This document shows positions 35,827 through 46,572 of a stretch of DNA of 52,492 bases, piece by piece. Position numbers and translations under genes: made by a program. Below the pieces are notes generated by a model. It was not told the origin of the DNA. It made no database searches and saw only the letters and a list, made by a program, of their open reading frames with translations. Each line of letters begins with the position of its first letter. The stretch's first letter is position 1. Source of the DNA: Arcticibacter svalbardensis MN12-7 (GTDB lineage: Bacteria; Bacteroidota; Bacteroidia; Sphingobacteriales; Sphingobacteriaceae); NCBI RefSeq assembly GCF_000403135.1, contig NZ_AQPN01000032.1:1-52492 (forward strand), in the 5' to 3' direction.

Positions 35827-37290
35827 TTACTTTTCCCACCAAACTTTTGTATTTATATCATCGCCACCCATTGATTGTACGGCTAACTTATAATTATCTG
35901 TATTTGTGGACGCTACCGTAGTGGGGTATTTAAAACGAACAGGCATAATGCCATTGTTCATCAACGATGCTCCTTTAGGAAGAATCGGTAACCCTGTCCG
36001 CCTGTATTCAAACCATTGTTGATAATCATTAAAAAACAAAGCATAATATTTCTGCAGCATGATGCGGTTTAAGGTTCCGTCATATGCCGTATAAGCCGTT
36101 GTAGTGGCATTAGTAAAGTAATCTGCCGGCATGGTATAACCCCATTGTTCGATTGCAGCTTTCACTCCAGTTTCATAACTGGTCTTTGCATCTGCTGTAA
36201 TAACCCCTTTAAACGCTAATTCGGCTTTAATAAACTGAACTTCGGCATAGGTCATCAATACAGAAACCATGGGCACAATAACTAAAGCTTGGGACATGTT
36301 AGATGGCGTGTAATCAAACTGTGTATCGCCACCTGAATAAGCACTGGGAATTCCTGTGTAACCAATTGCAACGGCCTTTTTAGTAGTTGGATCAACACGT
36401 GTAGCCTCAGTAATGAATTTCGGGCGACGAGGATCATTGAAGCTGTTCAGGTTATCTACAAAGAAAGAAGCGGCTGCACGTGCGTTCGTAAAATCAATCG
36501 CTCTACCCCATGGTGAAACATTAGGCTCAACTCCTGTCATTTGCAATACTGCCGCATCTGTATTACTTGCGAAAACAGGATATTTGGTCGGGTTGTTAAT
36601 AATTTCGGCCATTTTAGCATTTGCATTAAGTTCTGTTCGTTTTGAAACTCTTAAGAGTAGTCTCAGATATAACGAGTTACCAAACTTTTGCCATTTAGGA
36701 ATATTGTTGGCAAACAAAATATCAGTACCATAGATCATTGTTCTGCTTACATCAAACAAACTGTTTGCAGTTTCAAGGTCTGCCAGAATTTTAGTATAGA
36801 TCTGTTGTTGTGTATTGAAGGCCGGACGCAGGATACCTTCATCCCCTTTCGATGCTTCATCCATTGGAACGTCGCCAAAACAATCGGTCAGTTGAGCATA
36901 TGCCCAGGCATTCAGAATTAATGCCACCGCCTGGTAATTAGGGTCCTCTATTGCATCTGCTGCACCTTTCATCTCCTGAATATTCTTAATCCATTTGTAA
37001 TAGGTATTCCAGGTTGAATTACCAGCAGACTCACTCACATCATACCTGTGAATTCCACCTGCAACACTTGGAAAAGGCAATGCATTCTGCATGATATCGA
37101 ATGTAAATCCATCGGCTCTCTGCATATTGAAGGCAGCCATGCTATAAATGATTGGATTTAACAGAGTTCCGGGACTTACCCTATCTAATCGATTAGGATC
37201 GGTATTTAACTCCTCAAAATTTTTGGTACAAGATATATTGATACAGCATAACATCAGGAATGTAGCTGTTATTGTCTTTATTGTTGTCAT
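35827..37290 (-). CDS. SusD/RagB-like surface lipoprotein
   Basis: A 487-residue lipoprotein, signal peptide with lipobox NISC (Cys21). The mature part starts TKNFEELNTDPNRLD, the hallmark of the SusD-like_2 subgroup, and is helix-rich with TPR-like pairs. SusD proteins cap the paired SusC barrel and bind the cargo outside the cell. It lies 56 bases after the susC stop and 18 bases before the metallophosphatase. The cargo is unknown; no glycoside hydrolase is near, so a glycan is not indicated. Confidence 0.95.
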   Translation of the reverse strand: MTTIKTITATFLMLCCINISCTKNFEELNTDPNRLDRVSPGTLLNPIIYSMAAFNMQRADGFTFDIMQNALPFPSVAGGIHRYDVSESAGNSTWNTYYKWIKNIQEMKGAADAIEDPNYQAVALILNAWAYAQLTDCFGDVPMDEASKGDEGILRPAFNTQQQIYTKILADLETANSLFDVSRTMIYGTDILFANNIPKWQKFGNSLYLRLLLRVSKRTELNANAKMAEIINNPTKYPVFASNTDAAVLQMTGVEPNVSPWGRAIDFTNARAAASFFVDNLNSFNDPRRPKFITEATRVDPTTKKAVAIGYTGIPSAYSGGDTQFDYTPSNMSQALVIVPMVSVLMTYAEVQFIKAELAFKGVITADAKTSYETGVKAAIEQWGYTMPADYFTNATTTAYTAYDGTLNRIMLQKYYALFFNDYQQWFEYRRTGLPILPKGASLMNNGIMPVRFKYPTTVASTNTDNYKLAVQSMGGDDINTKVWWEK

Positions 37291-37346
37291 GTTTTTTTAC
37301 TTATGATTGGGATAGAAACGAAGTCTTTAAATCCGGTTAAAATATG

Positions 37347-40300
37347 CTAAAATTTAAAAGTCAGGTTCATCCCGAAAGTACGGGTTGTTGGCATTTGACC
37401 CATTTCCACGCCAGGTAAAATACTTGATCCGTTTAAAGCCGCCGTCTCAGGATCGAACATCGGGAACTTAGTAATCATCGCCAGATCGCGTCCATACACA
37501 GCAAAGCTGGCGTTATTGACGTGCAACCTGGTTGTTATACTTTTAGGCAAAGCGTATTCAAAACGAACTTCTCTCAACTTAAGAAATGATGCATCAAAAG
37601 AGTTGGCTTCCACATTTGCCCTACGGTAATAATCAGCGTAATAATCACCCACACCTACCTTGGTCGTATTTGGAGAAAAGCTTCCATCTGCATTTTTAAC
37701 CACACCATCTCCAATAATAAATCCATCTTCTCTACCTGCCAACGTACTTTTCAACTTTCCTTGCTCACTCATTTTATGATGGGTTTGCGAATAAATCATA
37801 CCACCATATTGGCCATCCAACAGGAAACTGAACCGGAACTGGTTATAAGAAAACTCATTCTGGAAACCACCCTTCCAATCAGCGTAAGCATCGCCAATGT
37901 ATTCTATTTCAGCACCACGAGCAGTTAAGCCAGCAGAAGTATAGATGATCTGTCCATCAGGAGCACGTTGGAAATTGAATCCATAGATCGCGCCTGTAGT
38001 ACCACCAACGCGGGCTTGAATCGTTGCATTTCCTCCATAACCAATATCCTGTTTTAAATCCATTCCTTCGGCAAGCGAAAGCACTTCATTATTATTCTTT
38101 GCCCAGGTTATCGTTGAATTCCAGTTAAATCTTTTACCACTTATCGGCTTTGCATTGAACACCACTTCAATACCTCTATTCCGTACCTCTCCAGCATTCA
38201 ATAATGCTGTTGTAAACCCGGTTGATGACTCCAAAGGAATCTGCAGAATCTGATTTTTCGTGTTATTGCTATAAAGCGTCAAATCTAAACCTACACGTGC
38301 TTTAAAAAGTTTCAATTCTAATCCACCTTCTAAATTTCTAATTATTTCAGGTTTAAAATTCGCATTGTAAAGCAAGGTCGGAGCTACTGCTGAACTTGGG
38401 AAATTACTGATGTCGTAATATTTACTAGTACCATACTCGTCTGTATCATTACCCACTGCTGCTGCTGATAACCTTAACTTAGCATAAGATACCGCCTGAG
38501 GAAGTGTGAAGATTTCATTTAAGATAAAACTTGTACTTAATGATGGATAAAAGAATGAACTATTAGCTACTGGTAGGGTACTCGACCAATCATTTCTACC
38601 GGTGATGTCTACGAATACTTTACTTTTCCAGTCAAAAGCGACCAACCCATAGACACTATTTACTTTTCTGTTTATATAATAAGAACTGCCGACTGGCGAA
38701 TTTCTTCCATTAGCAAGTTTGTACACTCCCGGAGTAACCAACCCATCGACAGAGCGGCTTATATCTTTACCATGCTGGGTCCTAAAGTTACCTCCAAAAG
38801 AAGTCGACATTTTAATAGAAGAGCTTAAATCTTCCTTGTACGTCAGTAAGGCATCATTATTAATTTCATAGCTGTAAACATTCTGTTGTCTATAATACCC
38901 ATTCTGAAAGTTTGCCGTACTATAAGGACGTTTAGTTTCCCTGTCTTCATTAAGCATATTGAGTCCTGAACGAACCATAAAGCTGACCTTTTTTGAAAAG
39001 TCATAGGTAGCAGATAGGTTTCCTACTGTATTGTAGCTATTCACACCGTTAGTCATTTCATTCGCAATCAGAAAAGGATTATCGATGAAAGAGCTGAATG
39101 GATGAATCTGTGTAATCTGATCAAAGCCTGTTTTCCATCTATCTTTATACCAATCTAAGTCCACATTGGGATTCTGAAAGATCATGAAATAAGAAATCGT
39201 TTGATTATTATATCCCGTAGCAGGAAGGTTATCACTGCTCTTGTTCGTAAAATTAACGCTTGAATTCAGCTTTAAACGGTCGGATATAGCGTAATTCATA
39301 CTCAATGCGGCTGTAATACGCTCATATCCTGTGTTCGGCATGATCCATTCATTTTTAGAATGCGTGATGGACGCACGGGCTGACCCTTTTTCATTTCCAC
39401 CTTCTAAGGCGACACTATTTGTAATAGTAGAACCAGTTCTAAAAAAGCCCTTTACATTATCCTTATAGGGCTGCCATAAAGTGCGTTCTGTACCTCCAGT
39501 CTGTGTTGCGGGATCATATTGATAATACATCTGACCGTTAAAAGCAGGACCGAAAGCACTGCTTGTGCCACTGGTACTTGCACCGTCTTCTGTAATACCA
39601 TATGAATAATACCGCTGACTTGCAGGGATAAAGCCTTGTTGAGTGGTCATCGTTCCCTGACCATACTCATGTTGAAAATCAGGCCATTTCAACACATCAT
39701 TAAAGCTGACGTTTGAATTTACCGTAACCCCTATTCCACCATTATTATTTGAACCTGATTTAGTGGTAATGATTAAGGCTCCATTTCCAGCACGACTTCC
39801 ATATAAAGCGGTAGCACTAGCTCCTTTTAATACAGTTACACTTTCTATATCATCAGGATTAATATCCGCAATACCATTTCCAAAATCTATTGGGGAATCA
39901 TTACCTGAACCTGCACCATATCCGTTGTTCACACCAGAAGAGGTCAATCCACTAATCAATGGTACTCCATTTAAGACGATCAACGCATTATTTCCACTAG
40001 GACTTAAGGAGTTATCACCACGAAGAGACACCTTTGTAGAGTTCAGAGGGCCAGACCCTGACGAAAGTAACCTTAAACCTGCCACCTTACCTGATAGAGC
40101 AGCGATAAAGTTGTTAGAACGCGCATCATTGATCTGTTTCGAATCAATCGTTTGTGTCGCGTACCCAAGCGCTTTTTGTTCTCTCTTGATACCCAAAGCA
40201 GTTACGACCACTTCATTAAGTGATTGCAAATCTCCTTTCATCTGCACATTAATGCTGGTGTTGCCTTTGTAAGGTACCGATACTGTTACAAAACCAATAT

Positions 40301-40553
40301 ATCTGAATTCTAAAGAATCCTGATTGGTAAGTACGCGATTTAAGGATAGGTTATAAGAACCATCTGCCCCTGTAGAGGTCGCTATTTTACTGCGTTTTAA
40401 TGCGACCCGAACTCCCGGAAGAGCAATATTTTGAGCATCAGTAACTTTCCCTTGAACCGAAAGCAACTGTGCGTCAGCCGTTTCTGTCAAGAAAAACAGT
40501 ATGTAAGCTAGCGTAAAGGCTGTTTTAAATACTAATTTGATAAAAATCTTCAT
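37347..40553 (-). CDS. SusC/RagA TonB-linked outer-membrane protein
   Basis: A large barrel of 1,068 residues. The start MKIFIKLVFKTAFTL at 40,553 is chosen over the longer frame because it opens a clean signal peptide ending TADAQ. It has the carboxypeptidase-regulatory-like domain (SVQGKVTDAQNIALPGVRVALK), then the SusC-type plug with VVTALGIKREQKALGYA, NDARSNNFIAALSGKVAGLRL and NDSPIDFGNGIADINPDDIESVTVLKGASA, and a barrel ending in TFGMNLTFKF. It works with SusD to import large or insoluble material. It is the first gene of the operon. The reading frame carries TAATTTTG on the minus strand at 40,618-40,611 as a possible -7 box. Confidence 0.96.
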   Translation of the reverse strand: MKIFIKLVFKTAFTLAYILFFLTETADAQLLSVQGKVTDAQNIALPGVRVALKRSKIATSTGADGSYNLSLNRVLTNQDSLEFRYIGFVTVSVPYKGNTSINVQMKGDLQSLNEVVVTALGIKREQKALGYATQTIDSKQINDARSNNFIAALSGKVAGLRLLSSGSGPLNSTKVSLRGDNSLSPSGNNALIVLNGVPLISGLTSSGVNNGYGAGSGNDSPIDFGNGIADINPDDIESVTVLKGASATALYGSRAGNGALIITTKSGSNNNGGIGVTVNSNVSFNDVLKWPDFQHEYGQGTMTTQQGFIPASQRYYSYGITEDGASTSGTSSAFGPAFNGQMYYQYDPATQTGGTERTLWQPYKDNVKGFFRTGSTITNSVALEGGNEKGSARASITHSKNEWIMPNTGYERITAALSMNYAISDRLKLNSSVNFTNKSSDNLPATGYNNQTISYFMIFQNPNVDLDWYKDRWKTGFDQITQIHPFSSFIDNPFLIANEMTNGVNSYNTVGNLSATYDFSKKVSFMVRSGLNMLNEDRETKRPYSTANFQNGYYRQQNVYSYEINNDALLTYKEDLSSSIKMSTSFGGNFRTQHGKDISRSVDGLVTPGVYKLANGRNSPVGSSYYINRKVNSVYGLVAFDWKSKVFVDITGRNDWSSTLPVANSSFFYPSLSTSFILNEIFTLPQAVSYAKLRLSAAAVGNDTDEYGTSKYYDISNFPSSAVAPTLLYNANFKPEIIRNLEGGLELKLFKARVGLDLTLYSNNTKNQILQIPLESSTGFTTALLNAGEVRNRGIEVVFNAKPISGKRFNWNSTITWAKNNNEVLSLAEGMDLKQDIGYGGNATIQARVGGTTGAIYGFNFQRAPDGQIIYTSAGLTARGAEIEYIGDAYADWKGGFQNEFSYNQFRFSFLLDGQYGGMIYSQTHHKMSEQGKLKSTLAGREDGFIIGDGVVKNADGSFSPNTTKVGVGDYYADYYRRANVEANSFDASFLKLREVRFEYALPKSITTRLHVNNASFAVYGRDLAMITKFPMFDPETAALNGSSILPGVEMGQMPTTRTFGMNLTFKF

Positions 40554-40993
40554 ATGTTCCCCTGTTTTCAGAGACGAAAATACCTGCAGTATGTTAAATA
40601 AATGTAAAAGCAAAATTAACCTTGTATGACTCCTAATACATTTTTTACGTATTGTTTAAAGAAGGGCTCTTTAGATTTTATTGTTTCCATCAAACGTTTG
40701 ACTATTTTGAATAGTTGATTTTTGTTTTCATGCATACAGTGCCTACACTAACCCCAGTGTTTACATGTCGCCCTAGCATAAATATGCTGATTTGGCTAAT
40801 CTTATATAGATTAGTTCTAAATAATTTGATTCATAAAGAAAAGAATGCTTTATTTGTAGCGATTTAAAATGCCTTCAATATTTTGGATAAATACTTATAC
40901 AGCGGATCATATTATCCCTGGTAAAAATTCTTTAACTGCCACACAAAGGCTCACCATAATTTCAGATTAAGTTTAGCATACAAGTTTTAATAC
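40554..40993. other. 440-base spacer between the susC operon and the PepSY gene
   Basis: No gene is seen. It must carry promoters for both divergent units. It holds the Fur-box-like palindrome at 40,802-40,824, and a CAAAATTA/TAATTTTG element at 40,611-40,618 near susC. Confidence 0.6.
40802..40824. promoter_or_regulatory. Fur-box-like palindrome upstream of the PepSY gene
   Basis: The 23-bp sequence reads TTATATAGAT-TAG-TTCTAAATAA; its arms pair in 8 of 10 positions. It resembles iron-regulated (Fur) sites with the TTATTTAGA half-site form. It is 170 bases upstream of the PepSY gene, whose family is often linked with iron uptake. The match is by eye. Confidence 0.5.
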
Positions 40994-42130
40994 ATGACGT
41001 TCAAAAAATTAACAGGAAAATTACACTTATGGCTCGGATTAATATCCGGTATATTGGTGTTATTTTTAGGCATTACCGGATGTATACTTGCATTTGAACG
41101 CGAAATTGAAAATGTCACTCAACCTTACCGATTCACAAAGGTTGAGCAGAGTCCTTTACTCCGGCCCTCCGAACTAAAGAAGATTGCCGATCAGGAATTG
41201 CCTGGCAAAGCAGCACACAGTATCGGATATGAACCCGGCAAATCAGCCACAGCCGTATATTATGGTGATAAGCCGGAAGCCTATTATTATATCGTGTTCC
41301 TGAACCCTTATACGGGAAAGGTCCTTGAGGTGAAAAACATGTCCGATGACTTCTTTCGCATTATAATCATGGGACATTTCTACTTATGGTTACCTCCTCA
41401 TATCGGGCAGCCCATTCTTGCCTCTGCCACACTTGTTTTTGTACTGCTCATGATAACCGGGATCATCCTATGGTGGCCCAGACATAAGGCAGCCCTTAAA
41501 CAACGTTTTACGATTAAATGGCATGCCCGATGGCGCAGAAGGAATTATGATTTACACAATGTATTCGGGTTTTATGTTACATGGGTCGCTATTTTCCTAG
41601 CTTTAACTGGCTTAGTAATGGGCTTTCAATGGTTCTCTAATTCTGTATATTGGATTGCTTCAGGAGGCAGACAGGAAGTAGCATACCAGGAAATCTATTC
41701 TGATTCCATCCGCATAATGAACAAAGCCAGTAACATTCCAGCGATGGATAAGTTGTGGTACAAAACCATGAAAGAAAATCCCGGCTACAAAGGAAGCATA
41801 GAAATACATCCACCCGAAAATGCAAAATCTGTAATTGAGGTAGCCATGAATCCAAACACAGGTACCTTTTGGCAGTATACCTATCTATTTTATGACCAAT
41901 ATACCTTAAAGGAGAAAGAAGTTAAACACAGGTATGGAAAGCTGCAGAATGCTTCTATTGCTGATAAAATCATGCGCATGAACTATGATATTCATGTGGG
42001 AGCAATCGGTGGAATTGCAGGCAAGATCATTGCCTTCCTGGCTAGCTTGATAGCCGCCAGTATGCCCATAACCGGGTTCTTAATTTGGCTTGGAAGAAAA
42101 AAGAAGTCCTGTAAAAAGCTAAATCTTTAA
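40994..42130 (+). CDS. PepSY-associated membrane protein
   Basis: A 378-residue inner-membrane protein with a PepSY-associated TM fold: a first helix at about residues 14-38 (WLGLISGILVLFLGITGCILAF), PepSY-type periplasmic stretches (SIGYEPGKSATAVYYGDKPE), then helices around ILASATLVFVLLMITGIILWW, NVFGFYVTWVAIFLALTGLVMGF and IIAFLASLIAASMPITGFLIWLG. Conserved His residues lie at helix ends (GHFYLWL). Proteins of this type are thought to reduce iron in siderophore complexes or assist siderophore import, often next to TonB receptors. It is divergent from susC and faces the hybrid sensor gene with only 21 bases between stops. Confidence 0.9.
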   Translation: MTFKKLTGKLHLWLGLISGILVLFLGITGCILAFEREIENVTQPYRFTKVEQSPLLRPSELKKIADQELPGKAAHSIGYEPGKSATAVYYGDKPEAYYYIVFLNPYTGKVLEVKNMSDDFFRIIIMGHFYLWLPPHIGQPILASATLVFVLLMITGIILWWPRHKAALKQRFTIKWHARWRRRNYDLHNVFGFYVTWVAIFLALTGLVMGFQWFSNSVYWIASGGRQEVAYQEIYSDSIRIMNKASNIPAMDKLWYKTMKENPGYKGSIEIHPPENAKSVIEVAMNPNTGTFWQYTYLFYDQYTLKEKEVKHRYGKLQNASIADKIMRMNYDIHVGAIGGIAGKIIAFLASLIAASMPITGFLIWLGRKKKSCKKLNL

Positions 42131-42151
42131 CATTGGTATCAATCTATTTAG

Positions 42152-45100
42152 TTATTCACATGCAACTTTAGTCGCTGTTTCTTTTAGAAAATCTATTAAA
42201 ATCTGTAAGCTAATTGGTTTACTGATGTATTCATCCATTCCAGCCTTTATACAAGCTTCACGATCTTCAGGCAATGCATTAGCTGTCATCGCTATAATGT
42301 TGGGTTGAGATATAGCACTCGCCCGAATAGCCCTTGTTGCTTCCAGCCCATCCATTTCTGGCATCAGCATGTCCATAAGAATTAAATTGTATGTTTTTAC
42401 CTGCATCATTTCTAATACTTCTTTCCCGTTGTTAGCAATATCTGCCTGGTATCCTAATTTATTCAGTATCCGCATTGTCAACTTCTGGTTAATCAAGTTA
42501 TCCTCAGCAATCAAAATACATAATGGATAAATCAGTGCAAAATCATCCGTAATTGGTTTTACTTTTGCAGTGATATCCGAAATCTCCTTAGTTTGCTTTA
42601 GCTCCATCTGAACAAGCTTAAAAAGCTGCTGTAGTTTAACTGGTTTAGTGATTACAGAGCTAAATAAGTGAGGATATTTAGATTTGCTTTCGTCTCCAAC
42701 TGAACTTAAAAGCATAATTGGAATGGTAGTGATTTTTTTCTTTATTGCTCCCGCCAACTCAATACCATCCATATCAGGCATTTGCATATCCGAAATAATG
42801 AGCTGAAAATTTCTATCATTTGTTAAAATTTCCAAGGCAGATTTTCCTGACACGGCCGTTTTAACCTCTAATTTCCATAACTCTAACTGGCTCTTTAGAA
42901 TAGTCAGGTTAGTCAGATTATCATCTACAATTAATACACGTTTCCCTTCAGTCTCCTTACCGAAACTGACATACTTCTTTTCCGAACTTTCTGCTGCCTT
43001 AGTTTTGATGTTAAAGGAAAAAGTGGTTCCTACTCCTTCCTGACTGTTTAGTCCTATCTCACCACCCATTAGCTTTACAAGGCGCTCACTGATTACCAAT
43101 CCCAATCCAGTACCCCCATATTTTCGGGTCGTAGAAGAATCAACTTGTGAAAAAGCTTTAAATAACCGGGATACTTTATCCTCTGCAATGCCTATCCCTG
43201 TATCATGTACATCAAACCGAATAGATATGCCATCAGTATTTGTACTTTCTAAACCCACTTTTACAAATACTTCTCCATATTGAGTGAACTTGAGCGAATT
43301 GCTGATCAGATTAACTAATATCTGACGAAGTCTTAAGCTATCTCCAACAATCATGACAGGCAGCCTATGGTCAATCTGGTATACCAGATCAATTCCAATT
43401 TTCTCCGCTTTCCCTCCAAAAACATCCATTACATTTTCTATGCACTGGCGTAAATCAAAAGGATGCAATTCAAGCTCTAAATTTCCGGACTCTATTTTAG
43501 AGAAATCAAGGATATCATTAATAACGCTCAATAAGGCATCCCCGCTTGTATTGATAATATTTACATAATCTTCCTGCTCCTGATCTAAATTAGTCTGGGC
43601 CAACAAAGAAGCCATACCAATAACACCATTCATTGGAGTACGAATTTCGTGACTCATTGTAGCCAGGAATACACTCTTAGCCTGGTTTGCTTTGATAGCC
43701 TCTTCCTTAGCTATTTCAGCTTCATTACTCTTCTCGTGAAGCTCTTCATTCAGTATCTGTAAGTGTTCTGATTGAGATTGAAGTTCTTCAGCCTGACTTT
43801 GTAATTCCTCGTTTATTAACTGCAAATTATCTGCCTGATCATTTACGATCTTAGATTGCTCCACAACTTCTGCAGTTCGGATGAGTACTTGCTCCTCCAG
43901 CACCCTTTTCTGATTCTCTATCCGCTTAAATCTGAGTTTTATACCAAGATAAATGAAAAAGGCAATCACAGCCAGAACTAGTATTCTAAACCACCAGGTA
44001 AGCCAAAAAGGGGGCTTGATGATTACTTTAATGGAAGTTCCTTTTTCATTCCATAACCCATCATTGTTGCTAGCCCGAACTCTGAATGTATAGGTACCCG
44101 GATCAAGGTTAGTATAAGTAGCAGTCTTTACATGCCCAACTTGCATCCAGCCCTCATCAAATCCTTCCATTTTATAGGCATACTGATTCATTTCAGAAGA
44201 GGTATAGTTCAATGCGGCAAACTCAAAAGAAAACACGGATTGATTATGATCTAAAGTAATTTCTTTGGTCTCTGTGATATCATTAGTAAGAGGCGAATTC
44301 TTTTGATTTGGAATAACCTGCTTATTGAAAATCTGTAATCCAGTAATATAAACAGGTGGAATAAAAGGGTTTCCTTTAATGCTGTCTGGCTGAAAACTAA
44401 TCATGCCCTCTAAACTTCCAAAAAACATCAATCCTTTATTGTTCTTAAAAAATGCACCTCTTCTAAACTCATTCTCTTCGTCCTCTTTCGCAGGCTTATA
44501 GTTAATGCAGTTTTTCGTCAAAGTATTAAACTTTGCAATTCCATTGTTCGTACTGATCCATAAATTATCTTTATTGTCTTCAAGAATCCCATATAACACA
44601 TCATTTGGCAAGCCCTCTTTTTCTTTAAAACTGGTAAATGATTGATCTTTAGCATTAAAAAGGCTCAATCCTCCCCCACCAATTGCTAACCAGATATGTC
44701 CTCTTTTATCTTCGTGAATACAGTTAATTATACCATAGCTAATGCTTTTAGGATCTTTTTTATTATTCAAGAAGGTTATCCTTTTCCCTGTTTTACCATT
44801 AATAAAAACCAATCCTTTCTGCGTACCCATCCAGCTATTGCCCTTTGAATCAATTCTAAAAGCAAAAATTCTATTTAATTCTGCGCCCTTATTGCTTGAA
44901 TAAATGAACTTCCCGGTTGTTTTATTGTAATGAAGCAACCCCTTGGTGGTACCAATCCATAAATCGTTCTTTTTGTCTTTAAAAATGGTATTTACAGTTG
45001 CAGGATACTTACCATTTGCTTCCAGCTCATAAAAGGGATAATGGGTGAATTTACCAGTCCGCTTATTATAGAAATCAATACCTCCTCTAAAATACCCAAA

Positions 45101-46348
45101 TACCAACGTATCCTCATTAAGCTGGCTTATAGCATAAATTTTATTACTTGCCGGACTATTCCTATTTTTACTGTCACTCTTTAAAATGGTATAAATACCG
45201 GTTTTAGTATTTAGATAATTCAGATCATCAGCCTCAGTGCCCATCCATATATCACCATCCGTATCTGTATAAATACTTCTAATGGAATTGCTGCTTAATG
45301 TGTTCGGAGAAAGAAGGTCCTGTTGATAATATTTAAACTTTTTAGCATTTCTTGAAATAAAAAGAACACCACCGGAATGCGTTCCAAGCCATATATTTTC
45401 ACGATTATCCTTATAAATAGTCCTTATTGTTTTATCCTTATTGTTATATGCGTAAGAAGTAAAAAGGTTAGTTTCCGGATCAAACTTACACAGCCCTTTG
45501 CTGTCCGTACCAATCCATATTTTACCATCTGAACTTACATTTAACCCAGTTAAATCATCGTAAACAAGTGAGTGCGAATTGCCCGGTACATTACGGAAGT
45601 TTTTAAAGATTTTAGTCGAAGGATTAAACATGGACAATCCTTCGTCACGAGTTGCAGCCCATATATTTCCTTTTTTATCCTTAATAATATGCCTTAAAAA
45701 ATCACCACTAAGTGAATTTTTATTTTTCTTATCATTCTTGTAAGTAATAAGTTTATGTGTCTTTAGATCGAAATTCCCTAAACCACTACCAGCCATTGCA
45801 AGCCAAAGGTCACCGCTATTTCCTTCAATAATTCGTGCAATCTCATTAGTAGTAAAGTTTTTAAACTTCTTCCCATTATCGAATAAAAAAAGCCCCCTTT
45901 TTGTTGCAATCCACAGGTTCCTTTTACTGTCTTGAAACAAATCCCTTACAATTACTGAGTTCCCAAACTTATCAAAATGGCTAAACGATGCTGTTTTACG
46001 ATTATATCGATCCAGTCCTTTTTTCGTTCCAATCCACAAATCACCTGCTTTATCTTCAAAAAGAGCATTGATGTAGTTGTCATTGATCGTACGGTCATCT
46101 GCTGGGTTGGTTTTATAAATAACCATCTTATACCCGTCGTAACGATTAAGACCGTCTCTTGTGCCAAACCACATGAAACCTTCTCTATCTCTCAAAATAC
46201 ATTGAACCGTACTTTGTGATAGGCCATCTTTAGTTGTAATCCTTTTGAATTCTAACTTTTCAGTTTGGCTTAAGGCTGGTTTAGGAAGAAGGTTTATTAA
46301 TAGAATCAGATAAAAGACAAAGTCTTTTATACCTTTAAACACACTCAT
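42152..46348 (-). CDS. Hybrid two-component sensor kinase, propeller type, without DNA-binding output
   Basis: A 1,398-residue membrane sensor. It has a signal peptide (about residues 1-27), two-component propeller repeats (Reg_prop: [33 protein letters not shown] and many like it, about 30-690), a Y_Y_Y domain (about 720-790), a membrane helix (about 790-815), a coiled coil rich in Glu/Gln, and the kinase domain with phospho-acceptor His900 ([11 protein letters not shown]), then HATPase (GGTGLGL). Two receiver domains follow with Asp1187 ([10 protein letters not shown]) and Asp1326 ([10 protein letters not shown]). The usual AraC-type output domain of this class is missing, so the signal must pass to another regulator. 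It lies next to the PepSY and susCD genes and may sense their substrate. Confidence 0.95.
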   Translation of the reverse strand: MSVFKGIKDFVFYLILLINLLPKPALSQTEKLEFKRITTKDGLSQSTVQCILRDREGFMWFGTRDGLNRYDGYKMVIYKTNPADDRTINDNYINALFEDKAGDLWIGTKKGLDRYNRKTASFSHFDKFGNSVIVRDLFQDSKRNLWIATKRGLFLFDNGKKFKNFTTNEIARIIEGNSGDLWLAMAGSGLGNFDLKTHKLITYKNDKKNKNSLSGDFLRHIIKDKKGNIWAATRDEGLSMFNPSTKIFKNFRNVPGNSHSLVYDDLTGLNVSSDGKIWIGTDSKGLCKFDPETNLFTSYAYNNKDKTIRTIYKDNRENIWLGTHSGGVLFISRNAKKFKYYQQDLLSPNTLSSNSIRSIYTDTDGDIWMGTEADDLNYLNTKTGIYTILKSDSKNRNSPASNKIYAISQLNEDTLVFGYFRGGIDFYNKRTGKFTHYPFYELEANGKYPATVNTIFKDKKNDLWIGTTKGLLHYNKTTGKFIYSSNKGAELNRIFAFRIDSKGNSWMGTQKGLVFINGKTGKRITFLNNKKDPKSISYGIINCIHEDKRGHIWLAIGGGGLSLFNAKDQSFTSFKEKEGLPNDVLYGILEDNKDNLWISTNNGIAKFNTLTKNCINYKPAKEDEENEFRRGAFFKNNKGLMFFGSLEGMISFQPDSIKGNPFIPPVYITGLQIFNKQVIPNQKNSPLTNDITETKEITLDHNQSVFSFEFAALNYTSSEMNQYAYKMEGFDEGWMQVGHVKTATYTNLDPGTYTFRVRASNNDGLWNEKGTSIKVIIKPPFWLTWWFRILVLAVIAFFIYLGIKLRFKRIENQKRVLEEQVLIRTAEVVEQSKIVNDQADNLQLINEELQSQAEELQSQSEHLQILNEELHEKSNEAEIAKEEAIKANQAKSVFLATMSHEIRTPMNGVIGMASLLAQTNLDQEQEDYVNIINTSGDALLSVINDILDFSKIESGNLELELHPFDLRQCIENVMDVFGGKAEKIGIDLVYQIDHRLPVMIVGDSLRLRQILVNLISNSLKFTQYGEVFVKVGLESTNTDGISIRFDVHDTGIGIAEDKVSRLFKAFSQVDSSTTRKYGGTGLGLVISERLVKLMGGEIGLNSQEGVGTTFSFNIKTKAAESSEKKYVSFGKETEGKRVLIVDDNLTNLTILKSQLELWKLEVKTAVSGKSALEILTNDRNFQLIISDMQMPDMDGIELAGAIKKKITTIPIMLLSSVGDESKSKYPHLFSSVITKPVKLQQLFKLVQMELKQTKEISDITAKVKPITDDFALIYPLCILIAEDNLINQKLTMRILNKLGYQADIANNGKEVLEMMQVKTYNLILMDMLMPEMDGLEATRAIRASAISQPNIIAMTANALPEDREACIKAGMDEYISKPISLQILIDFLKETATKVACE

Positions 46349-46572
46349 ACTTTATAATAATCCTTCTAAACTAATGAGAAAATATGATATTCCGCTTAAT
46401 TAAAAAAAGCTCTTAAAAAAATAAATTTCAATTAATTACTAAGAAATACAAAAAGGAATATGGTACAAGCAGAGGAAAACTTATATTAGATTTTTATGAC
46501 ACAATTTAATGCTTTAAACAAGTTAAAGTTCGATTGATCTCATGGAAAACAAAACGCATAAATGATAAATAT

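Noticed and set aside
40554-40613. Longer susC start at 40,613
   Set aside because: The extra 20 residues would precede the signal peptide and have no family likeness; the ATG at 40,553 gives a normal signal peptide.
40554-40993. Search for a cobalamin or other riboswitch before susC and the PepSY gene
   Set aside because: No recognisable riboswitch core was seen; only the Fur-box-like palindrome and a possible -7 box stand out.
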